A stretch of DNA of 64,000 nt from Madurella fahalii (Eukaryota > Ascomycota > Sordariomycetes > Sordariales): contig CM056875.1 of NCBI GenBank assembly GCA_029876055.1, forward strand, positions 1,240,001 through 1,304,000, written 5' to 3'. A program made the position numbers and the translations under genes. Positions 11,587 through 21,492 of this stretch are shown in pieces (position 1 is the stretch's first letter; the number at the start of each line of letters is the position of its first letter). The notes beneath the pieces were generated by a model. The model was not told the DNA's origin and made no database searches. It saw nothing but the letters and a program-made list of their open reading frames with translations.

Positions 11587-14500
11587 TCACCCTTCTCCCT
11601 CCTCACACCCCCCATCGGCCCCCTCACTCCCCCCAGCGCACGTGGTACTCTCCCCATCCCCTTCCCCATCTCCATCCCCATCACCAGAACACCCCTCCCC
11701 ACTCGCCAACGACCCTTCCCCGGCCGTCCCCGGCCTCTCCTTCTCCGCTTCCCTCTCCCTCCCGTCATCCTCGCTCAGCCGCAGTCTCAGCTTCTCATCC
11801 AGCATGCTCACTAGCCGCTCGCTATACTGGTCCAGCAAACCCTCCAACAAGACGGTCTCGCTGACCGCCTTGGGATGGCTATGGTGGTGGTGATGTCCCT
11901 GATGATACCCGCCTCCCCCGCCAGAACTCCTAGTTCTGATCGCCCTCTCGCCCAGCGCCCCGGCTGTCAGGCGCAGCTCGGCGTCTAGCTGCGTCAGCAG
12001 GTCATCGTTGATCTCGGCCGACGACGCCGCGAGTCTCTTCCTGTAAGCGCGGAGCTGGCGACAGGTTTGTTCGGTGGCCATGCTGAGGGAGCCGAAGCCA
12101 TGGTTGCTGTTTTTGTTGTTATTGTGGTTGCTGTGGTGGCCACCGCTGCGCAGATTCGAATTGGAGGCTTTGCGGGATTTGATAGATTTGCTGGCTGACG
12201 AAGGGGTTAGGTCCAAGGCCGGGAGGGACGGGCGGCGAAACATTCGTGATCGGCGATTCTTTGGGCTTTCTTCGGGAGGAGGGGAGTCCGAGGGGCTGCC
12301 GCCGCCCGACGAGGTCCGGCGGGAAGGGGTGCCGTCGACGGCGACGGGCGCCGCGCTAGAAGGACTGATTTGTTTGTCCGTTGTGGGTGTTCTTAGTGAA
12401 GAGAGAGGGAGCTGGAATTTGGAGGCTCGACGGCCAAAGGATCGAGGGGATCGGCAACCTGATGGTGTTGCCGATGATGGCCGTTGGAATTCGGCGAGCT
12501 CCGCCTTTGAAAGGACTCTCCTCAACGGCGGACGGTTGGCAGCTAATGACGTGATCTTCTCTGGGGAGGGGTCGCGGGTTCTTAAAACGCCTGCGGAATC
12601 CTGAAAATCTAAACCCCAGATCATGATTGTGCCGTCTTCACCTACGCTGACGACCTTGCGCCCGTTTTCATCGTCATCGGCCAGGACAACGCCGTTGATA
12701 GCCTCAGTGTGGCCCCATTCGCGGTGGATGAAGGAGCCGGATTGTGCGTCGTATATCCTCACAGATTTGTCCGTGTTCGAAATGCCCAGAATGAAGCTTG
12801 GATCGTCGGCGCCGAGTTGGCCGTAGGTCAGAGACTCGAGAACGACGGATTCGATGCCGGTCTCGTCGTTGCACTTGAACGAATTCGAGACCCGTCCGCT
12901 GGAAAAGTCGAACTGGCATACTGAGCGATCCAATAGTGACACAAATATTGCTTTCACGTCGGGGGTAACCGTCATTGATGACGGAGATGCCCTTAAAGAA
13001 ATGATTTTTAAGGAAATGGCTGCCATGACATCGGGTTCTCCTTCCTTGCTAACTAGATCATGGATCTGTAGCGTTCTGTCGAGGGAACACGTCAAGATTT
13101 TGTCCTCGGTGGGGATGAGTACCTGGACAACCTTGGCGCTGAACTCGAGCGTCTGGAAATGTTCAAACGCTCCCGCTGACGAGCGGTGGAACAGCTGGAC
13201 CGTCCGGTCCCGGCCGCAGGAGGCCACAAGCATCCTCGACTTGCCCTCGTGGATCGTGATGTCCTGGCAATTGGAAGAGTGCGCTTTTGTTTCCAGCAGG
13301 CAGTCTCCGGAGGAGACGTCAACGATCCGGAGAACGCCGAGCTTGTCTCCAATAACGAAAATGTTCCCGTCGTTCGTGGCTCTCACTACGACGATCTGAT
13401 TGACCGGTTCAGACTCGTTCGCCGATTCAATCTGCTCGATTGGGATGTCAAAGGACGATTTTATCATGCCGTCCATGTCCCAAATGTTCACTTTCCCGGG
13501 TCCGGACCATGTGAAGAAGGCCGCGCCGAGGTTATTCGAGGCGGTCAGTCGTTGAATACCAACGATGGGATCGCCCGGCCCCGGTATCGGAATACGCTTG
13601 CTGTCGTCTTTGGAGACAGCCGGTATGTAGTCCCCACTCCACACATCGATCGATCGCCTGTTGTCGATCGTCACGAGGTTCTCTGCCAGAAATCCCATGG
13701 CAACGAGACCATCTGTCATCTGGGAACTACGAACCGCCGACTCCGGAGCGCCAGTCAGTAGACTCTCAAGGTTGACGACAGCAAACTGGCCGTCTTTCCC
13801 CCCGATGTAAACATCTTCTTTCCGACTGGATATGCAGCTGATATTGAAACCGAGGTCCAGAACCTTGGTTAGTTTCATCTGCTTGCCCTCGTCGTCTAAG
13901 ACGCACACACAGCCCGTCTCTGAGCAGATGATTGCTTTCTCGTCACCGACTGGTAAAGCGCAGGAGAATGTGGCGTCCAGCATTGGTCCCAGCAAGATGT
14001 TCCTGCCAGCCAGGGGTTTCTGCGCCTGCGGCGGCGCAGCAGGAGCCGGTCCTTCGGGAAATTTTGCCTTGGACGGGGAGATGGTCGGGCCATCATCTAC
14101 CCTCCACGCCTTGACATGGCGGACGCCAAGCGTTATCAGGGTGCTCCCCACCCACACCATTTCCTTGACGAACGACGTGCATCTGTTCTGCTGAAACAGC
14201 TTCACCGCGCCGGTGCGAGGGTCGACCTTCCACAGGTACAGGAACCCGTCGTTCGCCGAGCCTAATGATGCGAGGTATTTCGTGTCAGGCGACCACGCCA
14301 CCGCCTTGACGCCAAACGTGTGCTCGCTGATGGATACTAAGGGTATGTCGGATGAGGCGTCCTGCAGGTTGAAGATGAGCACCCGCGGGGCATAGCCCGT
14401 CTCGCCTACGGCCAGGTACCTCCCATCTCGGCTGAGGGCCAGGCACGTCGCGGCCTTTATCCGTTCGCGGCTCGTCCAGGTTTTAGACGTGGGCGATGAT

Positions 14501-14910
14501 TCCGGCCAGTCTGAGGAGGCATAGAGCGCATCTCTCGGGGAAGCAGCGGCGGCAGCGGTCCTATTCCTGCTGTCATTGGCTTTGGGCGTAGAGTTTGGTG
14601 TCGATGATGTGTTTGCGACGGGGGAGACGGAAAGGAGAGGGACGGCGCTCGGCCGGGCACGGTAGAAACGCTGCGAGTAGTGTTCGCCCGAAACGTCCAC
14701 GACAACGACGGCACCGCCAGCGATGTAGGCGAAGGACGAGTGGACGGTGTCGAAACCCGTAGGCGAGCTGCAGGTGGTGCCTACCACGCGCTGGAGGGAC
14801 AGGCAGGATTCGTGCAGGGTCCGGGGTCGGATGGGCGACCGGGACGGGCGCGAGAGAAACGGAGAGTTGGATGGTGTAAGCTTAATCCGGTTCGAAGGAG
14901 TGGATGCCAT
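11587..14910 (-). CDS. WD40-repeat protein of the WDR62/MAPKBP1 type
   Basis: Single long exon, 1107 residues. Residues about 30-740 carry a series of WD repeats, probably two beta-propellers, with phrases such as VSVGEDGTIMIWGLD and VASCGRDRTVQLF. Then follows a Ser/Pro-rich disordered region (about 750-960). Near the C-terminus is a helical segment (RQLRAYRKRL...LLTQLDAELRL and VLLEGLLDQYSERLVSMLDEKLRLRL). This order matches animal WDR62/MAPKBP1, scaffolds for JNK signalling and spindle poles; the fungal role is not established from sequence. The tail is acidic and Gly-rich (GDGDGDGEGDGES). The N-terminus is rich in Ser/Pro/Arg. Identification as a WD40 scaffold is firm; the specific orthology is moderate. 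Confidence 0.85.
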   Translation of the reverse strand: MASTPSNRIKLTPSNSPFLSRPSRSPIRPRTLHESCLSLQRVVGTTCSSPTGFDTVHSSFAYIAGGAVVVVDVSGEHYSQRFYRARPSAVPLLSVSPVANTSSTPNSTPKANDSRNRTAAAAASPRDALYASSDWPESSPTSKTWTSRERIKAATCLALSRDGRYLAVGETGYAPRVLIFNLQDASSDIPLVSISEHTFGVKAVAWSPDTKYLASLGSANDGFLYLWKVDPRTGAVKLFQQNRCTSFVKEMVWVGSTLITLGVRHVKAWRVDDGPTISPSKAKFPEGPAPAAPPQAQKPLAGRNILLGPMLDATFSCALPVGDEKAIICSETGCVCVLDDEGKQMKLTKVLDLGFNISCISSRKEDVYIGGKDGQFAVVNLESLLTGAPESAVRSSQMTDGLVAMGFLAENLVTIDNRRSIDVWSGDYIPAVSKDDSKRIPIPGPGDPIVGIQRLTASNNLGAAFFTWSGPGKVNIWDMDGMIKSSFDIPIEQIESANESEPVNQIVVVRATNDGNIFVIGDKLGVLRIVDVSSGDCLLETKAHSSNCQDITIHEGKSRMLVASCGRDRTVQLFHRSSAGAFEHFQTLEFSAKVVQVLIPTEDKILTCSLDRTLQIHDLVSKEGEPDVMAAISLKIISLRASPSSMTVTPDVKAIFVSLLDRSVCQFDFSSGRVSNSFKCNDETGIESVVLESLTYGQLGADDPSFILGISNTDKSVRIYDAQSGSFIHREWGHTEAINGVVLADDDENGRKVVSVGEDGTIMIWGLDFQDSAGVLRTRDPSPEKITSLAANRPPLRRVLSKAELAEFQRPSSATPSGCRSPRSFGRRASKFQLPLSSLRTPTTDKQISPSSAAPVAVDGTPSRRTSSGGGSPSDSPPPEESPKNRRSRMFRRPSLPALDLTPSSASKSIKSRKASNSNLRSGGHHSNHNNNKNSNHGFGSLSMATEQTCRQLRAYRKRLAASSAEINDDLLTQLDAELRLTAGALGERAIRTRSSGGGGGYHQGHHHHHSHPKAVSETVLLEGLLDQYSERLVSMLDEKLRLRLSEDDGREREAEKERPGTAGEGSLASGEGCSGDGDGDGEGDGESTTCAGGSEGADGGCEEGEG

Positions 14911-16377
14911 CGCTCTTCGCCATGGACGGGTTAGAGAGGCTCTGGCGAAAGTCGGAGACGCTCAACGAGGGCGTAGGAACATCGGCAGGAAAAGAGTCGG
15001 TGTAATGGCAATGGCAGAGGCAGAAGGAGCGCGCGGAAGAGCAGGAAAGAGGTCCGGTATGCGTGTGTCTAGCCCAAAGCTGCCCAAAGGAGTGATGACA
15101 GAGGGACGAGCGCGTCTGCGGATCAAAGGCTGCAGAAGTGGATAGCATTTAGAGGTCTGAGGTCAGAAGGCATACTCGCAAGAGACGGGAAACCTCAGAA
15201 TAATGCAGGCATGTGAGAGCTTACAGCGACATGAAGACGTGCAGCCAGACAAGTCAATTGTCCCGGCAGTTGCAGTCAGATATTATAGTTAGACATTTGT
15301 TGGATGGCGTCACGAACACCAGGGGGGGGGGGGGGGGTTCTGGGTTGGCGAAGGCAGAAAAAAAAAAGAACCACCAAGCTCTGGTGCGCAAAACTGCGAT
15401 ATCCAGCAAAACTGTCTGTCAAGGTCTCTCTGTTGAGCACCCAAGAGCCCAGCTGGGTCCCGCCGGGCTCGGATCTTTTGTTGTGGCAGGGGGGAGCTTG
15501 GGTGACAGGAATGTGGCCCGTGCTCCCTCTCGTCCTGCTTTTAGCGCCTTACCCGGTTCTCCTTCCGGTGGGCCAACCATGGCCTGTGCATCGAGCCATG
15601 CCGATCTTGGACGACTCTCAGCTCACCCGGCCAATCACAGCCAGGGCCTAATAACAGCTTCTCCAAAAGGTTTGTTTACTTGTTTACCAGCTATTTGTTA
15701 TATAGGAGGTTGGAAAACACAGCGACGGAACCGGCAGATACCGTTTGCAAGAATCAGGTATGCAAATTAGATCATCTCAGCACTGGCGCCCGCTCTACAC
15801 TTAGTGTAGAAATGGCGTTGCATCCCGCTCTGGATCTCACCCCCACGATGCCATCATCGGCATGCCCCTCGCCTGGAGCATCGAGTCGTGTGACGAGCCT
15901 GGGCAGTGCATTAGTGCGGGTTAGGCTTGCATTGAGCGAGATGAAATGGGCTTTCTCGCAATCCATTGGCTGCTTCCGCCTGAGGAGCCGAGATCCTGTC
16001 CCCACCACGGCCTTGTGGGAGCTTGGTCGCTTTGGGAACCAATGAATCTGGCATCCTGAGCGTTGCAGAGTGCAGACATGGCACTAGCCAAACCAATGCT
16101 CACAATGCCGACCACATGCCACATAAGGATTCGTCTTTGCTGTACCTCGTAGAGCAAATCCCTGGACGCATCTTCGCACGGAATAGGAGATGCAAGCCCT
16201 CAGCATATTGGGCCACAGCCAGGTCCCCAGTCCAAGTTTGTCTATCCCATATTGTTACATGTATGCAGTCACATATTCGAATATACAGCCATCCCCCTTT
16301 GTCTTGTAGTACAGTATTACGGCCGGTGTGCCTCGGGAGCGTTGCCGCCGAACCCGACCTCCAAAACAGCTGCGCGC
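14911..16377. other. Intergenic region upstream of the WD40 gene, with poly-G tract
   Basis: It holds the promoter of the WD40 gene and the 3' flank of rrg9. The notable element is a G16 run at 15322-15337, followed by an A run near 15359. Nothing else is supported; the ORFs lack protein-like character. Confidence 0.5.
15322..15337. repeat. G16 homopolymer
   Basis: Sixteen consecutive G residues, about 410 bp upstream of the WD40 gene start (C-rich on that gene's sense strand). Confidence 0.9.
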
Positions 16378-17631
16378 TCATCCCAACATGGTCTCCGAGA
16401 GCTTCCATTCTGCCTGAGCGGCCGCTTCTCTGTTATACCGCTTCTCTGCGCTTCGACGCTTCCCTGTGCTTCGACGCTTCGGGGTATTCCATTTAGGATC
16501 TCGGACGACGCCCTCAGCGCGCCACTTCCTGGGCGGCTTCTTCCCGAGCTCGGCCCAAAGAGCCCAGACACGTTTGCCTCTGTTGAACCATCTCTTCTGA
16601 CGCTTCTCCTCTTCTTCGGGCGTGGGAGTCCAATTTGCTTTGAGTATTCTGCGAATCGCCTCGGGCGAGACCTCGAACTTCTCCGCCAGCACTTCGGTCG
16701 TGTATTCGGCGGGGAACTGTGCATGCAAAGCCCTGATGCCGGCCATGGCGTCGGGCGACAGCTTCTTGCGAGGGTTCCAACCCTCCGGGAATTTCTTCTT
16801 CAGTGCATCCTTCTGGACCTTCCAGGACTCTTTGGGTTGGGCCGGCGGTTTGCGATCCTTGTCCTTGTCCTTGTCCTTTCCCTTGGCCTTGCCCTTCTCA
16901 TTCCGTTTCCCACCGTCCTCCTCGAACTTGGTCGCGTGTTTCTCCTGGTTCTTAGTTGCGTGCTTCTCCTCCTGCATGGTCGCGTGCTCCTCCTCCTGCA
17001 TGGTCGCGTGCTCCTCCTCCTGCACGGTCGCGTGCTCCTCCTCTTGCCCGATCATGTCCTCCTTCGCAGCCCCCTTCCTGATCTTGGCCCTCATTCTCTC
17101 CTCTCTCCTCTTCTGCTTCTTTGCCTCTCTCTTCTCCTTCTTCTTCTCCCTCTCCTTTTCCTTTCTCATTAGCTTCCTTTGTGCCATCCGCCTCTCCTTC
17201 CTCGTGCCCCCCTTTATCAGCTTGTCGGACTTGGATTTCCTTTCGCCAACTTCGATGTCATCCATCTTTATCCCCTGCAGCTCGGTGTGATAAGTGATAT
17301 TGGGTGGAAGCTCTGTTTCGCGAGAAGCCGTCTCGGCCGACCTGGCGGCATCCTCACGCTTGCTGGAGCCATTAGTATGGTCTTCAGCCGCGTGTGCGGA
17401 TTCCGTTGCGTCGTATCTGGATCTTGAAGTATGTAAGGATCGCGATGAAGGGGTTGGAAGTGTGGAAGTCGTCCTTTGTAGGCTGGCAACCCGTGTCGAG
17501 GCTCTGTAGAGTGCCTGAGAGAGCACCTGATGATGCGAAAATCGCGATGCCGCAGTGCGCGCAGGGACGTGAATGTGTGCAATGTTTTTGACAAAAATCC
17601 TCAACGCTGCCGTTTGACAGGCGCAAGTCAT
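16378..17631 (-). CDS. rrg9: Required for respiratory growth protein 9 homologue (neugrin family), mitochondrial
   Basis: Single exon, 417 residues. The conserved block lies at about 285-385: WNPRKKLSPDAM, GIRALHAQFP, YTTEVLAEKFEVSPEAIRRI and RWFNRGKRVW, diagnostic of Rrg9/neugrin. Rrg9 is needed for mitochondrial genome maintenance and respiration in yeast. Vertebrate neugrin takes part in mitochondrial rRNA assembly. The N-terminus is basic and Ser/Arg-rich with few acids, consistent with a mitochondrial presequence. The middle is very Lys/Glu-rich and contains a tandem 8-residue repeat (QEEEHATM-like, five copies, DNA about 16927-17046). Repeat length probably varies between strains. The start ATG at 17631 is the first in frame. 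Confidence 0.9.
   Translation of the reverse strand: MTCACQTAALRIFVKNIAHIHVPARTAASRFSHHQVLSQALYRASTRVASLQRTTSTLPTPSSRSLHTSRSRYDATESAHAAEDHTNGSSKREDAARSAETASRETELPPNITYHTELQGIKMDDIEVGERKSKSDKLIKGGTRKERRMAQRKLMRKEKEREKKKEKREAKKQKRREERMRAKIRKGAAKEDMIGQEEEHATVQEEEHATMQEEEHATMQEEKHATKNQEKHATKFEEDGGKRNEKGKAKGKDKDKDKDRKPPAQPKESWKVQKDALKKKFPEGWNPRKKLSPDAMAGIRALHAQFPAEYTTEVLAEKFEVSPEAIRRILKANWTPTPEEEEKRQKRWFNRGKRVWALWAELGKKPPRKWRAEGVVRDPKWNTPKRRSTGKRRSAEKRYNREAAAQAEWKLSETMLG
16927..17046 (-). repeat. Tandem 24-nt repeat inside rrg9
   Basis: About five units of 24 nt encode an 8-residue repeat (QEEEHATM/V). The central three copies are almost identical and the outer ones have drifted (QEKHAT). It lies in the charged linker before the conserved Rrg9 domain. 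Confidence 0.8.
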
Positions 17632-18604
17632 CTTCGCGCCAGATAACGCACTGGTGGTAAGCGGAAATCGATGGCCGACAAAGTGAGGAAAAGAAGCTGG
17701 TCACGGCTGCGCTTCGAAAATTTCCAAAAGTGTCCTGGCCAAACGGGTCTAAGCTCGTGCACTGTGCACCGTTACAGCCGGGGGGCGTGGATTTCTAGCG
17801 GCTTTGACCCACCACGGGGGATCCGGATTTGGCTCCGAGCCGGGCCGTGACCGACCGGCTTACAAGACCTCAATCACAGCGATACCAGCCATTCGCTGTT
17901 ACTCATCCTCATAAGTGAACGGGCAAAATATTTATTTGATTGACCGATGTCTCGGTGATTGTTTCGGAGGGTGTAATACTGCTTGCAGCATGCTGGCACG
18001 GGCTCTGTCGATAGAAATCTAGGGTGTCCGTGTCTCTTTGCTTAATGCTTTTTCGGATCCCATCCCGCAGCAGTCACCTCAGAGAACCTGAGCACTACCC
18101 GAACCTGCCAATCTCGGTTTCCGCTCCATCCGACTGTCACTTCTTCAATTCTCATCGCAGGACATGGCTTCCGCCATCACACATGTAGCACCCTATCTCT
18201 GATTTCAAAGCAGCATTGTTAGCAGCGTCCAGTAAGACTGCCCATTAGTTGGTGCACGCAACATTGCTGGTCGTGGCGAGCTGTACGTCACTGTGTGCTC
18301 TCGGAGTGGGGTCCCTTTGGCCCCAACACAGGGTGCCTCGGCAACATGTGGTTATAGTAGTTCTCGCATTTGCGGATCGAATGCGAAGGTGTCTACTTGC
18401 CATTCATGACATCGCTAGAAGGGAGTAGTCAACTTCACATTAAAAACGTCTCTTGCTTTCACTCTATATCAGATGAGGAATAGACCTAACCAATCGGAAG
18501 CACACTCCTCCGCGGCCGGCCTTCTCTCGTAGACTCTTCAGGGGCCCTCCCCGGGCTCCTCTGTTCTCAAGACACAAATACCAGGGGCCGGGATATTCGT
18601 CAGA
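17632..18604. other. Divergent intergenic region between rrg9 and the mpaB-like gene
   Basis: About 970 bp holding the promoters of both genes. I see no ORF with protein-like composition, no repeat and no RNA signature. Confidence 0.5.
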
Positions 18605-20029
18605 ATGCTGCCCTACAAGCTGGAGAATGGGAGGCGTGTAGGGGCTTGGGGTTACGAGTTCGAGTGGACTCCAGACCATCTTACCGCTGAGCAGCTACGG
18701 TCGATGATCTTTTCCTACGACGAGCTCGCGACGAAGTGTCTCGACCGCTTTGATGACCTACCCCTGACATCGAAGACCAAGCCTCGCAGGCAGGAACGAT
18801 CCAATGATACAGCCCCTGAAATGGGCCACCCGGATTTATATGACATTCTCAGATCGCGCGCTCCAGAAGACGAAACCCTCCAGCGTCTCTGGCACCAAGT
18901 CACGACCGTTCCCGTCTGGGTGGACTGGGCCCAGCTCGAACGCGGCCAAAAGGTCTTTTACCGCTACGCCGGACCATCCATCGTCGGCCTGACCTTCCAA
19001 TCCCTCTTGGGTGGGATGGGTTCGCCCCGCGTCGTCGAAACGCTCAACCGAACAGGCGGCTTCGGGGTCAAGGTCGTGCGGCGCCGCCTTCTCGAGACCT
19101 TCCAGCACGTACTAGACGTAACGCGCAGTCTCCGCTCGATCCAACCAGGCGGCCAGGGCTTTGCGTCGTCGATCCGTGTGCGTCTTCTACACGCCTCGGT
19201 CCGGCGCCGCATCCTCGCCCTGGTGCGCTCCCGGCCAGACTACTACTCGCTCGCCGAGCACGGCGTCCCGATCAACGACCTCGACAGCATCGCCACCATC
19301 ACCGCCTTCTCGGCCACCCTGATCTGGATCTCCTTCCCGCGCCAGGGCATCCGCCTCGGCGCGGGCGAGGTAGCCGACTACCTCGCGCTCTGGCGGTATG
19401 TCGCGCACCTCCTCGGCACGCCCACCCACCCCTTCTCCTCCCCGCGGCTCGCGAGGGCCACCATGGAATCCCTCCTCCTCTCGGAGCTCTCCCCCTCCCC
19501 GACCTCCCGCGCCCTGGCCAACAACATGATCGCCGCGCTGGCCTCCCAGCCGCCCACCTACGCGTCGGCCGGCTTCCTCCGCGCCGAGGCGCACTGGCTC
19601 AACGGCCGCCAGCTGGCCGATGCACTGGGCGTGCCCCGCCCCAGGTGGTACCACACCGTCCTGGTGGCCGGGCAGTGCCTCTTCTTCGCGGCCGTGTGCT
19701 ACGCGCGGCGGAGCGTGCCGGCATGGGACGAGGCGGGGATCAAGCGGGCGAGGGTGCTGTTGGAGCGGGTCACGCTGGAGCAGACAGGGAGAGAGGTGGC
19801 GATGCACGGGTTCAAGTACGTCCCTGGTTGCAGGGAGGGGACTCAATGTGACCCGGCTGGGGATGGGGAGGATGAAAGGGGCAAAGAGGGGGGCTGGCGC
19901 GAGGGTGGTGTTGAGGCGAGGAATCTGAAGGTGGTCATTGTGGCTTCGGTAGTTGTTGGCTGGGTGGCATGGCTGGGGTTCAAGGGCGTCTCGGAGTTGC
20001 TGTTACAGGTCGCTGGGTCGATCAGTTGA
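18605..20029 (+). CDS. mpaB/Lcp-type (rubber oxygenase fold, DUF2236) family protein
   Basis: Single exon, 474 residues. The region from about 115 to 330 matches the ER-bound oxygenase mpaB / latex-clearing-protein catalytic domain: a GMGSPRVVETLNRTGGF segment, then VRLLHASVRRRI, whose histidine corresponds in position to the haem-ligand His of Lcp proteins, then GVPINDLDSIATITAFS and a YLALWRYVAHLLGTP helix. A hydrophobic helix near the C-terminus (VVIVASVVVGWVAWLGF) suggests membrane anchoring. Family members are b-type haem dioxygenases that cleave C=C bonds, for example of polyprenyl chains. The substrate here is unknown and no terpene or polyketide genes adjoin it, so a secondary-metabolite role is not supported. 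Confidence 0.85.
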   Translation: MLPYKLENGRRVGAWGYEFEWTPDHLTAEQLRSMIFSYDELATKCLDRFDDLPLTSKTKPRRQERSNDTAPEMGHPDLYDILRSRAPEDETLQRLWHQVTTVPVWVDWAQLERGQKVFYRYAGPSIVGLTFQSLLGGMGSPRVVETLNRTGGFGVKVVRRRLLETFQHVLDVTRSLRSIQPGGQGFASSIRVRLLHASVRRRILALVRSRPDYYSLAEHGVPINDLDSIATITAFSATLIWISFPRQGIRLGAGEVADYLALWRYVAHLLGTPTHPFSSPRLARATMESLLLSELSPSPTSRALANNMIAALASQPPTYASAGFLRAEAHWLNGRQLADALGVPRPRWYHTVLVAGQCLFFAAVCYARRSVPAWDEAGIKRARVLLERVTLEQTGREVAMHGFKYVPGCREGTQCDPAGDGEDERGKEGGWREGGVEARNLKVVIVASVVVGWVAWLGFKGVSELLLQVAGSIS

Positions 20030-20610
20030 TGCACGGGTCGGGCAGAGGTCGATCCTTTGCGGGGCTGTGGTGTTCTGTTGCACGTGTCAGAGATCTGGAA
20101 AGGGTCCCGTGAATTGGTGAAACGCCGTCGACAGAGGGTCTATGCTTCGGTTGCTTTTAGCCAGCGGACAGGGAGAATAGAGTTGGGGCATTGAATAGTT
20201 TTCGTCAGACCCTGTAGCACGGGAAAATACCGTCGAGCGGCGGATGGGATATATGCGGTTATGGCTATATTAGAGTATCGACATTCAATCACCAAACCTC
20301 ATGTCGCATTTATCAAACGCAGAAAGTAATGCTTTGTGAACCGCAATCCCCAATATACACAATGCTTTCCTAGGAATGCAGTGATACCGACAGCGACGAT
20401 CTGTGTCTGTCGCACAAACTATGAAGCGCCCAACGCCGATCGTCCTTTTCCCGAAGACCCCGTATATGAACCTCTTGTAACACAGAGGTCTGTAGACTGG
20501 GAAACCGCAGCCAGACCAATAGAAAAATTGGATTGAAAGAAAACAAGAAAGAAACGACCCTCGGAAAGAAAAGAATTTTTTTGCATCTCCATCACGTTTC
20601 TTTGCCTCGC
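20030..20610. other. Convergent 3' intergenic region
   Basis: About 580 bp between the mpaB-like gene and the calcipressin 3' end. Nothing beyond untranslated sequence is visible. Confidence 0.5.
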
Positions 20611-21427
20611 TCAAATGTCCATCATCAACTCCACCGGCGGTCGTGCCGTATGGGCCATGATTGGCTTCTCCGGCGACTCAGCGCCAACCGGGCTGATCTC
20701 GCCAGGCTCATCCGTCATATCATCGACCGTAACACACGGCAGCGACGGGTTCGCCCCGGACTCGTCGACCTTGGGCTGGAAGATCAGGGTCGAGCTACGG
20801 CTCCGCTGCTTCCTCCCGCCGCTCTCGGCGGGCGAGACGGGCGAGTTTGCCTGACCTTCATTGTGATGCCTCAGCTTTGCCAGCGCCTCGGCTAGGTCCT
20901 CGGCATGCACCATCTTGTTCGGCGCATCCTCCATGCGCACCTCCCACCCGTGCGGCGGGCTCGGCGGCGGCGAGATGAAGAACAGTTTGCCGGCGTCCGG
21001 GAGCGCCAGGTGCACGGGGTGCTGTGCCGTGATGGGCGTCGGCTGGCCAAAGTACACGCGGCAGCGCTCGCCGAGGATGGCCTCGCCGTCCCAGATTTGG
21101 CGGACGGCGATGGCGGCGGATTCGTCGAAAAAGGAGACGATGATGCGCCGGAACGACTTCAGCGGGGACCACGAGTGGATCGGGGCCGTATGGCTGATCA
21201 GGTCCCGGATGGTCTGCAGGTTCTCGGCACGGAAGATGTCGCGGGATTGGAGATTGGTGAAGATCAGCGTGTTGGAGGGCGGCGTGGGCGGGACGTAAGG
21301 GGGAACGCTGGCGAGGTCGAGGGTGAGGGTGGATTTGCGGGAGTGGCTGCCTGTGGACGAGCGCGAGGGCGGGGACGGGCGGAGTTCCGGTGACGGTGAT
21401 AATGACGATTGCTGTTGGGATTGCTGT

Positions 21428-21460
<33 letters not shown>

Positions 21461-21492
21461 GATTCTTGGTCGTGCCGGTGTAGTTGCTCCAT
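20611..21492 (-). CDS. rcn1: Calcipressin (RCAN/Rcn1), calcineurin regulator
   Basis: Single exon, 293 residues, starting at the ATG at 21492 (MEQLHRHD). The in-frame sequence upstream has no other ATG before a stop. An RNP-like fold spans about 80-160 (NTLIFTNLQ...RVYFGQ). The family signature FFISPPPSPPHGW lies near 170-185, followed by a conserved DAPNKMVHAEDL. Calcipressins bind and regulate the phosphatase calcineurin, so this protein should act in Ca2+ signalling and stress response. The N-terminus holds a polyglutamine run from a CTG/CAG repeat. The C-terminus has Ser-Pro sites and PCVTVDD, a candidate calcineurin-docking-like stretch. Confidence 0.93.
21431..21459 (-). repeat. CAG/CTG trinucleotide repeat (poly-Gln in calcipressin)
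   Basis: About nine to ten uninterrupted CTG units on the plus strand encode glutamines near the calcipressin N-terminus. Less perfect Gln codons follow. Confidence 0.9.

Noticed and set aside
18605..20029. Secondary-metabolite cluster around the mpaB-like gene
   Set aside because: Neighbours are rrg9 and calcipressin. No synthase, cytochrome P450 or transporter adjoins it.
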